From QNYQ01 sp964542985 (GTDB lineage: Archaea; Thermoproteota; Thermoprotei_A; Sulfolobales; Pyrodictiaceae), in assembly GCA_964542985.1 (NCBI GenBank), contig CAZIWH010000013.1:1-33451 (forward strand): 33,451 nt of DNA, written 5' to 3'. A model generated the notes under the pieces. The model worked only from the letters and a program-made list of their open reading frames with translations. It was not told the origin of the DNA and made no database searches. Of the stretch, positions 1-7,044 are shown piece after piece (the first letter of the stretch is position 1; each line of letters opens with the position of its first letter). Made by a program: the position numbers and the translations under genes.

Positions 1-55
1 CCCGGGACCTCCGGCTCCGAAGGCCGGCGCCCTATCCTGGCTAGGCTACGGGCCC
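1..55 (-). tRNA. tRNA-Arg (anticodon UCG), 3' end cut off by window edge
   Basis: Read on the minus strand from base 55, the sequence folds as a tRNA: acceptor 5' strand GGGCCCG, then TA, D-stem GCCT pairing with GGGC, and a perfect 5-bp anticodon stem CCGGC/GCCGG around the 7-base loop CTTCGGA. Positions 34-36 read TCG, which decodes the Arg codon CGA. The variable loop AGGTC and the first T-stem strand CCGGG follow, then the window ends. The T-loop and 3' acceptor strand lie outside. A TATA-like ATTAAT sits about 40 bases upstream (near 95-103, minus strand). No intron is seen in the visible part. Confidence 0.88.
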
Positions 56-180
56 AACGACTCCCATCGCACACTACCTAGCAAGTTGGGGCGATTAATA
101 CTACTCTCCTGTTAGAAGCAATCACGGCACACATCTAACTCATGAGCTATTCCAAAACAGCCACCTAGCAAAATACATAT

Positions 181-193
181 CATTTATAACTTA
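181..193 (+). promoter_or_regulatory. TATA box for the AT-rich island
   Basis: The run TTTATAAC at 183-190 matches an archaeal TATA box. It predicts transcription from about 212. A GGTGAT ribosome binding site at about 235-240 and an ATG at 248 follow with normal spacing. That ATG is not in frame with the long reading frame that starts at 270. Confidence 0.6.
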
Positions 194-261
194 CTCATCA
201 TAGATGAAGACACGCTAACTGAAGACCCTATGGCGGGTGATGTGAGCATGAGACTGGCAAA

Positions 262-271
262 TCTCTCTCTT
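262..271 (+). repeat. TC dinucleotide tract at the start of the secreted-protein gene
   Basis: Four and a half TC units lie between the well-placed ATG at 248 and the downstream reading frame. The ATG frame stops at TAG 275-277. Adding one TC unit, or losing one base, would join the ATG to the signal peptide frame. The tract could be a slippage site, a sequencing error, or without consequence if TTG 270 is the real start. Confidence 0.5.
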
Positions 272-773
272 GGGTAGCTTTCTCGTAGCTTCAATGTTAG
301 CTATGAGTATTATAGCCCCTACCGCTGCCGCTGCATCCTATCAAAAAGAGTATCGGTCAAAGTTTGTAGTCCATAATTTGTGGCATGTACAAGTAGGCTA
401 TGCTGTTGTAGGCCAAGTGATAACTATCGATACGTCTGAGGCAAGAATTACCCAAGCACGAGCAGGTAGCATGGGGGCATACGCTACAGCATGGTTATGG
501 AGTGCCGAGTGGGGTAATCCATGGTGGTACTACGATACAACACCCTACGATTCTCATGGAGAGATAAAGATATGGCAAAAGATATCCTCGCCTCTTTGGT
601 CTGAGGAGGGTGATCTATGGAATTACGTGGACTATTACGGGGGCAACACCGTTTACGTAACCGCGGTATTCGTGGGAAAAGCTGGCGGGCAGTCTTCTAG
701 GCTATCCGCCAGCGATGTAATAAACCTAGTTACTACAATAGGAAATATTATTACTATTATACTTGACAAATAA
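270..773 (+). CDS. Small secreted aromatic-rich protein, possible effector or bacteriocin-like
   Basis: I recognise no family. The first ~25 residues are a hydrophobic stretch ending in a run of alanines (about residues 19-22), as expected of a Sec signal peptide with cleavage near ASYQKEY. The mature part is about 140 residues, rich in Trp and Tyr, without cysteine, and ends in a hydrophobic or amphipathic helix (about 146-165). The frame opens with TTG at 270, which has no ribosome binding site. The better start is ATG 248, preceded by GGTGAT and a TATA box, but it is out of frame because of a TC tract at 262-270. One extra TC would give a signal peptide with a positive charge at the start (MRLANLSLL). 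The gene heads an AT-rich group with a membrane-anchored protein and an ABC transporter. The effector role is inference from size, secretion and neighbours. Confidence 0.7.
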   Translation: MGSFLVASMLAMSIIAPTAAAASYQKEYRSKFVVHNLWHVQVGYAVVGQVITIDTSEARITQARAGSMGAYATAWLWSAEWGNPWWYYDTTPYDSHGEIKIWQKISSPLWSEEGDLWNYVDYYGGNTVYVTAVFVGKAGGQSSRLSASDVINLVTTIGNIITIILDK

Positions 774-819
774 ATAGGATAGCATAGTAGAAAACTATTG
801 CGATGTAGTGGTGTCCTGC

Positions 820-1710
820 ATGGAGACTAGAACTAGGAGTGTTGGAAACATTGCGCTGGCCCTGCTGATATTGACAGGGATATTGATAAACTTCTTACCG
901 ACAATTAATTATTATCTCCGGATATATCCTAAACTTAAGGATAATATTTTTTCTAATAAAATATTTCTAAAATATAGAATGAAGCTAATATTTGCACTAG
1001 TAAACATAACAAACATAACTAAATCAAAATCATCCATAGTATTTATTATTAACAATTCAACATTAACTATTAGACCTATTAATAGAACAGTATTAGACTA
1101 TACTCTAAGGGCAAATGTTGTAGAATCGTTCCCTTACAATGGATCAAACCTTAACCGTGAATTCGTATCTAAGGGATTTATATTTCGTGACTCGCCTCTG
1201 GGACGTTTGCTACTGTTACAAAATAATGGAACAAACGTAATTAATATATTGAATATTAGTATCGAACTAAGAAGAATACCTCCTAACGTGGTTAATTTTA
1301 ATGCAATGTTAAGCCCGGCCTTTTACCTTAAGCCTATACCCTATCATGGTGAGTATGAGGGCAGATGTTGCTCGATATACTTGACCTACTGGGAGCTTGA
1401 AAACAATTACTTGCTGCTCGCGACATACGTGTATTCAAGGAACATCCCACCCATTAACGATGTTGTGCTACAAATAATAAATATGATTTTTAAACATAAT
1501 TCAATTATAAATATAATACGAAGTAATACTGACAAGATGAGGGGTGTACACCTGGTGATGTCTCTCAGTGACGCTAATGTCCGCTTAAAGAATGATATAT
1601 TAGGTAGAATATTATTTGATTTTACTGTTACATATTTTCCCATTAATATAGCATTGATAGCGTCGGGGCTTGTAGGGGTTATACTATTACAGAGAGGGAA
1701 GGTAAGATGA
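820..1710 (+). CDS. Membrane-anchored protein with sequon-rich outer domain
   Basis: About 296 residues, no family recognised. One membrane segment lies near the N-terminus (about residues 10-30) and one near the C-terminus (about 270-290), with a large domain between them that is probably extracellular. The domain holds at least seven N-X-S/T sites (two NIT, NST, NRT, NGS, NGT, NIS), as seen in N-glycosylated archaeal surface proteins. I chose ATG 820 because GGTG lies 6 bases upstream; GTG 808 is the alternative. The stop overlaps the ATG of the ABC ATPase gene (ATGA), so the two are translationally coupled. The two-ended anchor beside an ABC pump suggests an accessory or immunity subunit, but that is inference. 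Base composition is strongly AT-rich, unlike genes from 3300 on. Confidence 0.75.
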   Translation: METRTRSVGNIALALLILTGILINFLPTINYYLRIYPKLKDNIFSNKIFLKYRMKLIFALVNITNITKSKSSIVFIINNSTLTIRPINRTVLDYTLRANVVESFPYNGSNLNREFVSKGFIFRDSPLGRLLLLQNNGTNVINILNISIELRRIPPNVVNFNAMLSPAFYLKPIPYHGEYEGRCCSIYLTYWELENNYLLLATYVYSRNIPPINDVVLQIINMIFKHNSIINIIRSNTDKMRGVHLVMSLSDANVRLKNDILGRILFDFTVTYFPINIALIASGLVGVILLQRGKVR

Positions 1711-2519
1711 ATATATATGCTAGAAAATTAACAAAATATATAGGCAATATTACAGCTCTAAATGATATTAATTTTGATATAGAAGCGAAGAGGGTTGCTA
1801 TAATTGGCCAGAATGGCTCCGGTAAGAGCACACTTCTAAGCATAATATATGGGCTGCTTCGCCCAAGTGAGGGCATTCTTAAGGTCAATGGGTACGAGCC
1901 TTATAGGGAGAGAGAAAAGGCCGCACGCGAAATGACAATTGTTTTTGAAAAGCCTTATTTTGATATTAATATTAGAGTTAAAGATATATATCAGATTGTC
2001 AGCAGTAATGGTAACCATGATTGTATTGAATTATTTTGGCATCAAATAGGTATTAAAAGATATGAAGACGCATATGTTTCAAATCTTTCATCTGGGCAGA
2101 AACAGTTGATACAGCTAATGCAAGCGATATGCAGAGATAGTGCGATCAAAGTCCTAGATGAACCCTTTTCTCATCTCGATATTAAGAATATTAATCTAAT
2201 TGGCGAATATATTATTAAAAATAATTTTGATATTATTTTAACTACTCATATGCCCGAAGAAGCGGAATGGATCAGTGATTACTTTATAATTTTGAGTGAG
2301 GGCAGACTAGTATGGCATGGTAGATTAGGTGAACTTGATAAAGAAGATACTTATGAAATATTCTTGAGATATGATATACCTGATGAACTCTATGTATGCG
2401 CTAAACTAGGCTACGTAGCTATAGTAAAGTCTACAATTAATGAATTAATAAAACTCTTAAATGAAAAACGTATCAGAGGGTTTAAGAAGCTGGGGGTGAG
2501 GAAGTATTTTAGCTATTAA
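1707..2519 (+). CDS. ABC transporter ATP-binding protein
   Basis: This 270-residue nucleotide-binding subunit would power the permease encoded next to it. Walker A is GQNGSGKS at residues 34-41, the signature is LSSGQ at 127-131, Walker B ends in DEP at 151-153, the D-loop is SHLD, and the switch histidine is H181. The usual Q-loop glutamine seems to be replaced by glutamate (E81 in VFEKPYF), which could alter coupling to the membrane subunit. The domain resembles the CcmA/drug- and peptide-export type of stand-alone ATPases. The start ATG overlaps the preceding stop. The substrate is unknown; the secreted protein at 270-773 is the obvious candidate by position. AT-rich codon use matches the rest of the island. 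Confidence 0.92.
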   Translation: MNIYARKLTKYIGNITALNDINFDIEAKRVAIIGQNGSGKSTLLSIIYGLLRPSEGILKVNGYEPYREREKAAREMTIVFEKPYFDINIRVKDIYQIVSSNGNHDCIELFWHQIGIKRYEDAYVSNLSSGQKQLIQLMQAICRDSAIKVLDEPFSHLDIKNINLIGEYIIKNNFDIILTTHMPEEAEWISDYFIILSEGRLVWHGRLGELDKEDTYEIFLRYDIPDELYVCAKLGYVAIVKSTINELIKLLNEKRIRGFKKLGVRKYFSY

Positions 2520-2541
2520 ATGGTATCTTAAGAGATTATTC

Positions 2542-3240
2542 TTGTTTAAAATACTATTTTCTATTTTTCTCTTAATGTTATCTGTCGAGTTTTTACTATA
2601 TTATTTTTACTTAAACTTACCTCAAGTAGATAAAGTAAATATGTTTACAATACTCATCATTTTAATTATGCTATTTTTCAGCCCCCTTTACATTGTTTCC
2701 GGCATATCACATGTTGCCCGTTCATGGGATGTAACGGTTTTTGAAATCTCAATGCTGGGCGGATGGCTGAGAATTGCTGTAGCTAGAATTGTTGCAACTA
2801 TAGTGTACATGGTACCCTATATCATTGTTCAATCAGCTATTATCTATTTATTTGTAAATAACTTATTAAAGGTTGATTATGTCTTTGTGTGTTTGGCATT
2901 GCTGTTGTCGGTGTATATATATGCTGGCTTGGCGTTGCTGCTTTCGCTGCTTAAGAGTAGAGCTGCGGCGTTGATCGCTTCTACTGTCGTACTTTTCATT
3001 TCTCCGTTGTCCGTAAGTATTCTTGTTAATAACTATCTGTCATTTAACACTAGGCTCGGGTTGTTCGTTTCGGCTATCTCGTATTTGTTTAATCCTCTGC
3101 TGACGTATTGGTATAGTGTGCTATATAGGGGTTTTGTGCAACTTGAGCCGTCCCATGGAGTTATACTCGATGTAGTGTTCATGGCGGGTCTGTATCTTCT
3201 ATTTATACTGTTATTTAGGAGAACTGAGATAAAAATCTAA
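2542..3240 (+). CDS. ABC transporter permease, ABC-2-like
   Basis: The 232-residue product is almost wholly hydrophobic with about six membrane segments and has the length of small ABC-2-type permeases; I see no signature motif. It follows the ATPase gene by 22 bases and is its likely partner. The frame's first usual start is TTG 2542, which lacks a ribosome binding site. The frame is open back to 2500, and a strong GGGGGTGAGG at 2491-2500 sits just before ATT codons at 2506 and 2515. An ATT start with an N-terminus such as ILAIKWYLKRLF would be better placed, though rare. A T-rich stretch follows the stop. Confidence 0.82.
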   Translation: MFKILFSIFLLMLSVEFLLYYFYLNLPQVDKVNMFTILIILIMLFFSPLYIVSGISHVARSWDVTVFEISMLGGWLRIAVARIVATIVYMVPYIIVQSAIIYLFVNNLLKVDYVFVCLALLLSVYIYAGLALLLSLLKSRAAALIASTVVLFISPLSVSILVNNYLSFNTRLGLFVSAISYLFNPLLTYWYSVLYRGFVQLEPSHGVILDVVFMAGLYLLFILLFRRTEIKI

Positions 3241-3270
3241 TTTCTATTTTTGCTACTATAAGCTGTTTTT
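3241..3270 (+). terminator. T-rich terminator after the ABC permease
   Basis: TTTCTATTTTT starts right after the permease stop and a second T5 lies at about 3265. T-runs without a stem are the usual archaeal terminator signal. It also marks the right edge of the AT-rich island; argS ends at 3285 on the other strand. Confidence 0.5.
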
Positions 3271-3284
3271 GCAGTGTGGCTGCT

Positions 3285-5285
3285 TCACATTCTTTCTATC
3301 GGTTCTATGCCTAGGATGTTTAGTGTGTTTGCGAGTATGTGTTTTGCTGCCTCTACTAGTGTTAGCTTCGTATTGCGTTTCCTTGGGTCTGGTTCGTTGA
3401 TCGCGCTGTCTCCGCTGGCGTACCAGCGGTTGAAGAGGTCTGCGTAGGTGTTGAGGAAGGCTACTAGTAGCTCGGGGCGCTGCTCGTCCGCGGCTTTGGC
3501 GAAGATGTAGGGGTAGGTTAGGGTTTTGATTACTAGGCGGCGGCGGTGCTTGTTCTCCTCTGCTGCCTTGGGGTCTATGTCGTGGTGGCTTATTGTTATT
3601 CCGCGCTGCCGGGCTTTGGCTAGTATGTTTGCTGCGCGGGCGTGGGTGTAGAGTATGTAGGGTGCGCTGCTCTGGTCGAAGTTGAGTGCCTTGTTTATGT
3701 CGAAGGTCATTGGCTTGGGTGCTGAGACGCTTACCAGTGTGTAGCGTACCGCTGCTGCGCCGACTGCCTGTGCTATCTTCTCCTTCTCCTGGTCGGGGAG
3801 GCTGGGGCTGCGTTTCTCTACCTCGCGGCGTGCTATTGCTACCGCCTGGTCTATGAGCTGGTCTAGGGTTATGTAGCGGCCGCGTCTGCCGCTCATCTTC
3901 TGGCCTGGGAGGTTGACCATCTCGTAGGCGTAGTGTATCGTGTTTAGGCCTTCGCGGCGGTGGCCTAGGGCTATGAGTGCTAGCCTTACCTGTAGCTGCT
4001 CTAGGCGCTGCTCGGCGGCTATGACGTTGTAGACTCGGTCGGCGTTTGTATCGGCGAACTTCTTCAGCGTGTATGCTATGTCGCGGGTGGTGTAGAGGGT
4101 GGTTCCGTCGCTGCGGCGGAGTATGAGCGGGGGTACCTCGTAGCCCCGGGGTATGCCTAGCTTCTCGCGTACCTCCGGATCCTCTAGGAGGGGCTGGAGG
4201 TTGAGGGCCTCTGCTCCGCGGTGGATTGTGTAGTATGGGCTGCGGCGGGCCTCTTCGAGAACCTTGCCAACGAGGCTGCTCCAGGTGAGGTCGCTCTCCC
4301 AGTCCCACTTGTCATGGACCACGTTGAGCCTCTGGAGGGTCTCGCGGAAGCCCTCGAGGCATCTCTCCACTAGGAGGCGAAATAGCTTCACGAGGTCGGG
4401 GTCTCTGCGGTACTCGTAGCTCTGCATTATCTCGGAGATGTCTTTGTCGGGGTCCCTGCCCTTGATGGCCTCGGCTATCCTGTCGAATAGCCTGGGGTTC
4501 TTTTCGCGTAGCCTGGCCGCGTCGGCTGCTAGGCTGTCCAGCTCGGAGAGTAGCTGCCGGTACTTCTCCTGCGCCTCCTCGCTCTCCTCTGAGCGGAGTT
4601 GCTCTAGGCGGCGTTTCAGAGACTCTATGTCGGCCAGTGTGTGGGTGATGGCATAGACTAGGCCTATGAAGTGGTCTGGCTTCTCGCCGGGCGGGACGTC
4701 TGTGAGGCCTGCGAGCCGGAAGCCGTAGACCATTACCGCTACCTGGCGGCCCATGTCGTTGATATAGAACCTTGTCTCTACCCTGTGGCCGCGGGCGCGG
4801 AGGAGCCTCGCCAGCGTGTCTCCGAGGCTCGCGTTCCGGGCGTGGCCTATGTGGAGCGGGTGTACGGGGTTTGCACTGGTGTGCTCCACTACTAGGGTGA
4901 GCGGCTTCTCGGCCTCCACTATGCCGAAACGGGGGCCCTCGGCCTCCAGTGTAGCGGCTATGAGCCGCATGGCCTCGGCTGCGTCTATCCTTATGTTGAG
5001 GTATCCGCCCACCCTCTTAGCCTCCGCGACCAGGGGCTCCCTTGTGAGCCTCTTGGTGGCCTCCCCGAATAGCTTGTTAATGTCCACCTTGTAGCGCTTC
5101 GCATACCTTGCCAGGGGGACTCCGTAGTCGCCTAGCTCCTCGCGGGGGCTCTCAGCGACCGTGTACTCTATCTCCTTCTCGTCAACATCCGCTACTCCTA
5201 GGCTGCGGAGAGCCTCCGCGACAGCCCTGGCCAGGATGCGTTGTGGCGACTTCTCGAGGAGGAGCCTGCTAGAAGCCTGCTCCAC
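3285..5285 (-). CDS. argS: Arginyl-tRNA synthetase
   Basis: This class I synthetase charges tRNA-Arg in the cytoplasm. The 666-residue length fits archaeal ArgRS. The N-terminal additional domain (about 1-115) is followed by the HTSANP stretch and HIGH signature (HIGHARNA, from residue 145). The KMS loop is KMSGR at about 463-467, and the C-terminal anticodon-binding helical domain contains SSAPYILYTHARAANI. The KMSG form in place of KMSK is common in ArgRS of this type. The start is GTG at 5285; a TTTTAC TATA-like box lies about 45 bases upstream (near 5330, minus strand). The gene runs head-on into the AT-rich island. A tRNA-Arg gene at the left window edge is a coincidental neighbour. Confidence 0.97.
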   Translation of the reverse strand: MEQASSRLLLEKSPQRILARAVAEALRSLGVADVDEKEIEYTVAESPREELGDYGVPLARYAKRYKVDINKLFGEATKRLTREPLVAEAKRVGGYLNIRIDAAEAMRLIAATLEAEGPRFGIVEAEKPLTLVVEHTSANPVHPLHIGHARNASLGDTLARLLRARGHRVETRFYINDMGRQVAVMVYGFRLAGLTDVPPGEKPDHFIGLVYAITHTLADIESLKRRLEQLRSEESEEAQEKYRQLLSELDSLAADAARLREKNPRLFDRIAEAIKGRDPDKDISEIMQSYEYRRDPDLVKLFRLLVERCLEGFRETLQRLNVVHDKWDWESDLTWSSLVGKVLEEARRSPYYTIHRGAEALNLQPLLEDPEVREKLGIPRGYEVPPLILRRSDGTTLYTTRDIAYTLKKFADTNADRVYNVIAAEQRLEQLQVRLALIALGHRREGLNTIHYAYEMVNLPGQKMSGRRGRYITLDQLIDQAVAIARREVEKRSPSLPDQEKEKIAQAVGAAAVRYTLVSVSAPKPMTFDINKALNFDQSSAPYILYTHARAANILAKARQRGITISHHDIDPKAAEENKHRRRLVIKTLTYPYIFAKAADEQRPELLVAFLNTYADLFNRWYASGDSAINEPDPRKRNTKLTLVEAAKHILANTLNILGIEPIERM

Positions 5286-5355
5286 ACCGCGTCCCCGTAT
5301 AGGGGCCCGGGCGCGGCCGGGACTGGAGGTAAAAGTCTCCGTGTAGAGGGAGACG

Positions 5356-5679
5356 CTAGCTCTGCTCGGATTCGCGGAGCGCCTCTATTATCTTCTTTAT
5401 TACCGTCTCCGCGTCCACGCCGTAGATGCGTACTCTCTTGGTGCGACTGCGGAGGCCGTAGACTATCTCAACGCGGGCAGGCTGTGCACGGAAGAGCCTC
5501 GAGAAGAACCTTACTAGGCTCGCGTTGGCCCGACCCCCAAGCGGCGGCTCCTCGGTATAGAACACCAGCTCGCCTGCCTCCATCCTGAGCCCGGTGAACC
5601 TGGCCTCGGGCTTCACATACACCTGGATGTCTACGTAACCGTCTCCCTCTGTTATCAGCCTGCGCAGGGCCTCCTCCAT
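5356..5679 (-). CDS. DUF167 / YggU family protein
   Basis: A 107-residue member of the DUF167 (YggU) family, a small alpha/beta fold found in bacteria, archaea and eukaryotes with no settled function. The family pattern is visible: VKPEA near residues 22-26, the PPLGGRANASLVRF segment at about 46-59, and a basic SRTKRVRI strand at about 77-84. It starts at ATG 5679 with GGAGGG about 10 bases upstream. It lies 70 bases upstream of argS on the same strand, so the two may share a transcript, although argS appears to have its own TATA box. It is divergent from the CBS-domain gene. Confidence 0.9.
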   Translation of the reverse strand: MEEALRRLITEGDGYVDIQVYVKPEARFTGLRMEAGELVFYTEEPPLGGRANASLVRFFSRLFRAQPARVEIVYGLRSRTKRVRIYGVDAETVIKKIIEALRESEQS

Positions 5680-5734
5680 GATCCGTGTTCCCTCCGTGGC
5701 CCTTATTCTCCATGGTTATCCTTCTTGTGGAGAA

Positions 5735-5746
5735 GATTAAGTAGGT
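5735..5746. promoter_or_regulatory. Shared TATA element between divergent genes
   Basis: GATTAAGTA on the plus strand reads TACTTAATC on the minus strand. It is the only AT-rich patch between the DUF167 gene and the CBS gene and is spaced 45-60 bases from both starts, so it could serve both directions. Confidence 0.4.
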
Positions 5747-5789
5747 TGCACAGGTTCTCTATGGCTCTCTGTGGGGTGCTGGGGGCCGG

Positions 5790-6587
5790 ATGCTCCGGTT
5801 CTACGAGGAGGTCGACCCTCTAGCCACGGTGGAGAAGGCTATCAGGCTCCTCGCGACCCGCGGCGTAGGTCACGCCGCGGTTGTTGATGACGACGGCGTG
5901 CTGCTTGCAGTGGTTTCGACTAAGGATATTGCGAGACATGTTGTCGACGCCTTCGAGGAGGCGGGGGTTGTTGAGAGGTTTGACTTCAAGGCCGTAATGG
6001 ATACCCCCGTGTACGAGATTTCGTCAAAGCCGCCGTATGTGGTTAGGAGCCGCGACCTCTGGGAGTGCGCTAAGATAATGGCTGACCGGAGGATCGGCTT
6101 CCTTCCCGTGGTGGACGAGGAGGGGAGGCTTAAGGCTGCGTGCACTGAGCTTGACTACGCGTTGGAACTCCTCAACGACACCAGGCCTGCACGATGCTAT
6201 GCTACACACGAGCTAATAATGGGCGATGCTAGTGACACTATCATAGAGTCGCTAGGCATAATGCTTGAGAAGGGTGTCCGTCGCCTCCCCCTGCGCATAG
6301 GCTCTGAGTACTACATAGCAACTATGTCTATGCTGCTGCTCGCCCTTGCCCGGGAGCCACGCGAGGATACCCTGGTTAGGGAGGTCTCCTACGCTGCTGC
6401 GCCTGCCCCACGGCTGAGCTACCAGGAGGCGCATATAGGTGAGGCAGCTGAGCTGATACTCTCCTGCAACGAACGCGCCCTCCTGCTCACAGACGAGGAG
6501 GGACTGGCAAGAGCCATAGTGACTGAAAGGGACATGCTCCGCGCCTACGTAGACACTGGTGGCGCATCATGCAGGGAGGAGAGCTAG
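5790..6587 (+). CDS. Four-CBS-domain protein
   Basis: The 265 residues are four CBS motifs with little else, making two Bateman modules. The first pair covers about residues 5-125 (GHAAVVDDDG...VVSTKDI and IGFLPVVDEEG...TELDYALEL) and the second about 130-255 (GVRRLPLRIG and ALLLTDEEGLARAIVTERDML). CBS pairs usually bind adenosine nucleotides or SAM and act as energy sensors; the ligand here is not evident. No catalytic or DNA-binding domain is fused to it. It starts at ATG 5790, and its 3' end overlaps a possible 46-residue membrane ORF (6569). A DUF2283 gene follows, so the three may form an operon. Confidence 0.9.
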   Translation: MLRFYEEVDPLATVEKAIRLLATRGVGHAAVVDDDGVLLAVVSTKDIARHVVDAFEEAGVVERFDFKAVMDTPVYEISSKPPYVVRSRDLWECAKIMADRRIGFLPVVDEEGRLKAACTELDYALELLNDTRPARCYATHELIMGDASDTIIESLGIMLEKGVRRLPLRIGSEYYIATMSMLLLALAREPREDTLVREVSYAAAPAPRLSYQEAHIGEAAELILSCNERALLLTDEEGLARAIVTERDMLRAYVDTGGASCREES

Positions 6588-6709
6588 GCGCCTACATCCT
6601 CCTGGCAGCTGCTACAGCATATTTCCTAGCCGGCAGGCTGCTGTGCCGTCGGTGCAGGAGAGATGGAGGAGAGGCTTGTGGAGAGGAGGAAGAGGTTCTG
6701 CATAGATGA
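6569..6709 (+). CDS. Possible 46-residue membrane microprotein
   Basis: ATG 6569 opens a short frame that overlaps the end of the CBS gene and the start of the DUF2283 gene. It encodes one hydrophobic segment (YILLAAATAYFLAG, about residues 9-22), then LLCRRCRR, a CxxC followed by basic residues, then an acidic tail. A GCAT-rich stretch precedes it and no clear ribosome binding site is visible. It would fill the 75-base gap between two co-directional genes. It may be a chance frame; no family recognised. Confidence 0.3.
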   Translation: MQGGELGAYILLAAATAYFLAGRLLCRRCRRDGGEACGEEEEVLHR

Positions 6710-6890
6710 CATAGAGAAGGCATGGATAGAGTATGATAGGCAAAGCGACATACTCTACATACACTTCGCGGATCCAGATGAAGAAGCTGAGGAAGCGATA
6801 ATGACCGAGAACGATATAGTGTTCCGCGTTAAGGGCGACCGGGTCCTAAGCATGATGATAATGGGGTTCTCCGAGAAGACCGGTTACTAG
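6663..6890 (+). CDS. DUF2283 family protein
   Basis: A 75-residue DUF2283-type protein. The family core is clear: IEYDRQSDILYIHF at about residues 22-35, then an acidic strand and DIVFRVKGDRVLSMMIMGFS at about 48-67. Members are small single-domain proteins, sometimes next to toxin-antitoxin or restriction genes; no function is established. ATG 6663 is preceded by GCAGGAG. It follows the CBS gene on the same strand and ends before a hairpin and T-run at 6969-6995. Confidence 0.85.
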   Translation: MEERLVERRKRFCIDDIEKAWIEYDRQSDILYIHFADPDEEAEEAIMTENDIVFRVKGDRVLSMMIMGFSEKTGY

Positions 6891-6968
6891 CATCCTCCCC
6901 CCAAACAACTAACAGCCTCAGAGGCGGCCGCGGCATCCTCACCGCCACAAAGGCTCAATGGTGAAACA

Positions 6969-6995
6969 CGGCTCTTCATCGGCCGGTTTTTTATT
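6969..6995 (+). terminator. Stem-loop and T-run after DUF2283 gene
   Basis: CGGC (6969-6972) can pair with GCCG (6982-6985), and T6 then ATTT follow at 6987-6995. It lies between converging genes and would end the CBS/DUF2283 transcript. Confidence 0.4.
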
Positions 6996-7044
6996 TCGTA
7001 ACCGAAGGAGCGGATACGGGAATGCAGAACGGAGGCTCCTCGCG

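Noticed and set aside
1..3300. Attachment-site repeat flanking the AT-rich cassette
   Set aside because: The visible tRNA-Arg bases are not repeated near 3240-3300; the tRNA 3' half lies outside the window, so integration cannot be shown. I also saw no integrase, insertion sequence or CRISPR array.
3256..4308. Long minus-strand frame of 350 codons overlapping argS
   Set aside because: It lies in another frame of argS, is dominated by Pro, Arg, His and Thr, and has no recognisable domain.
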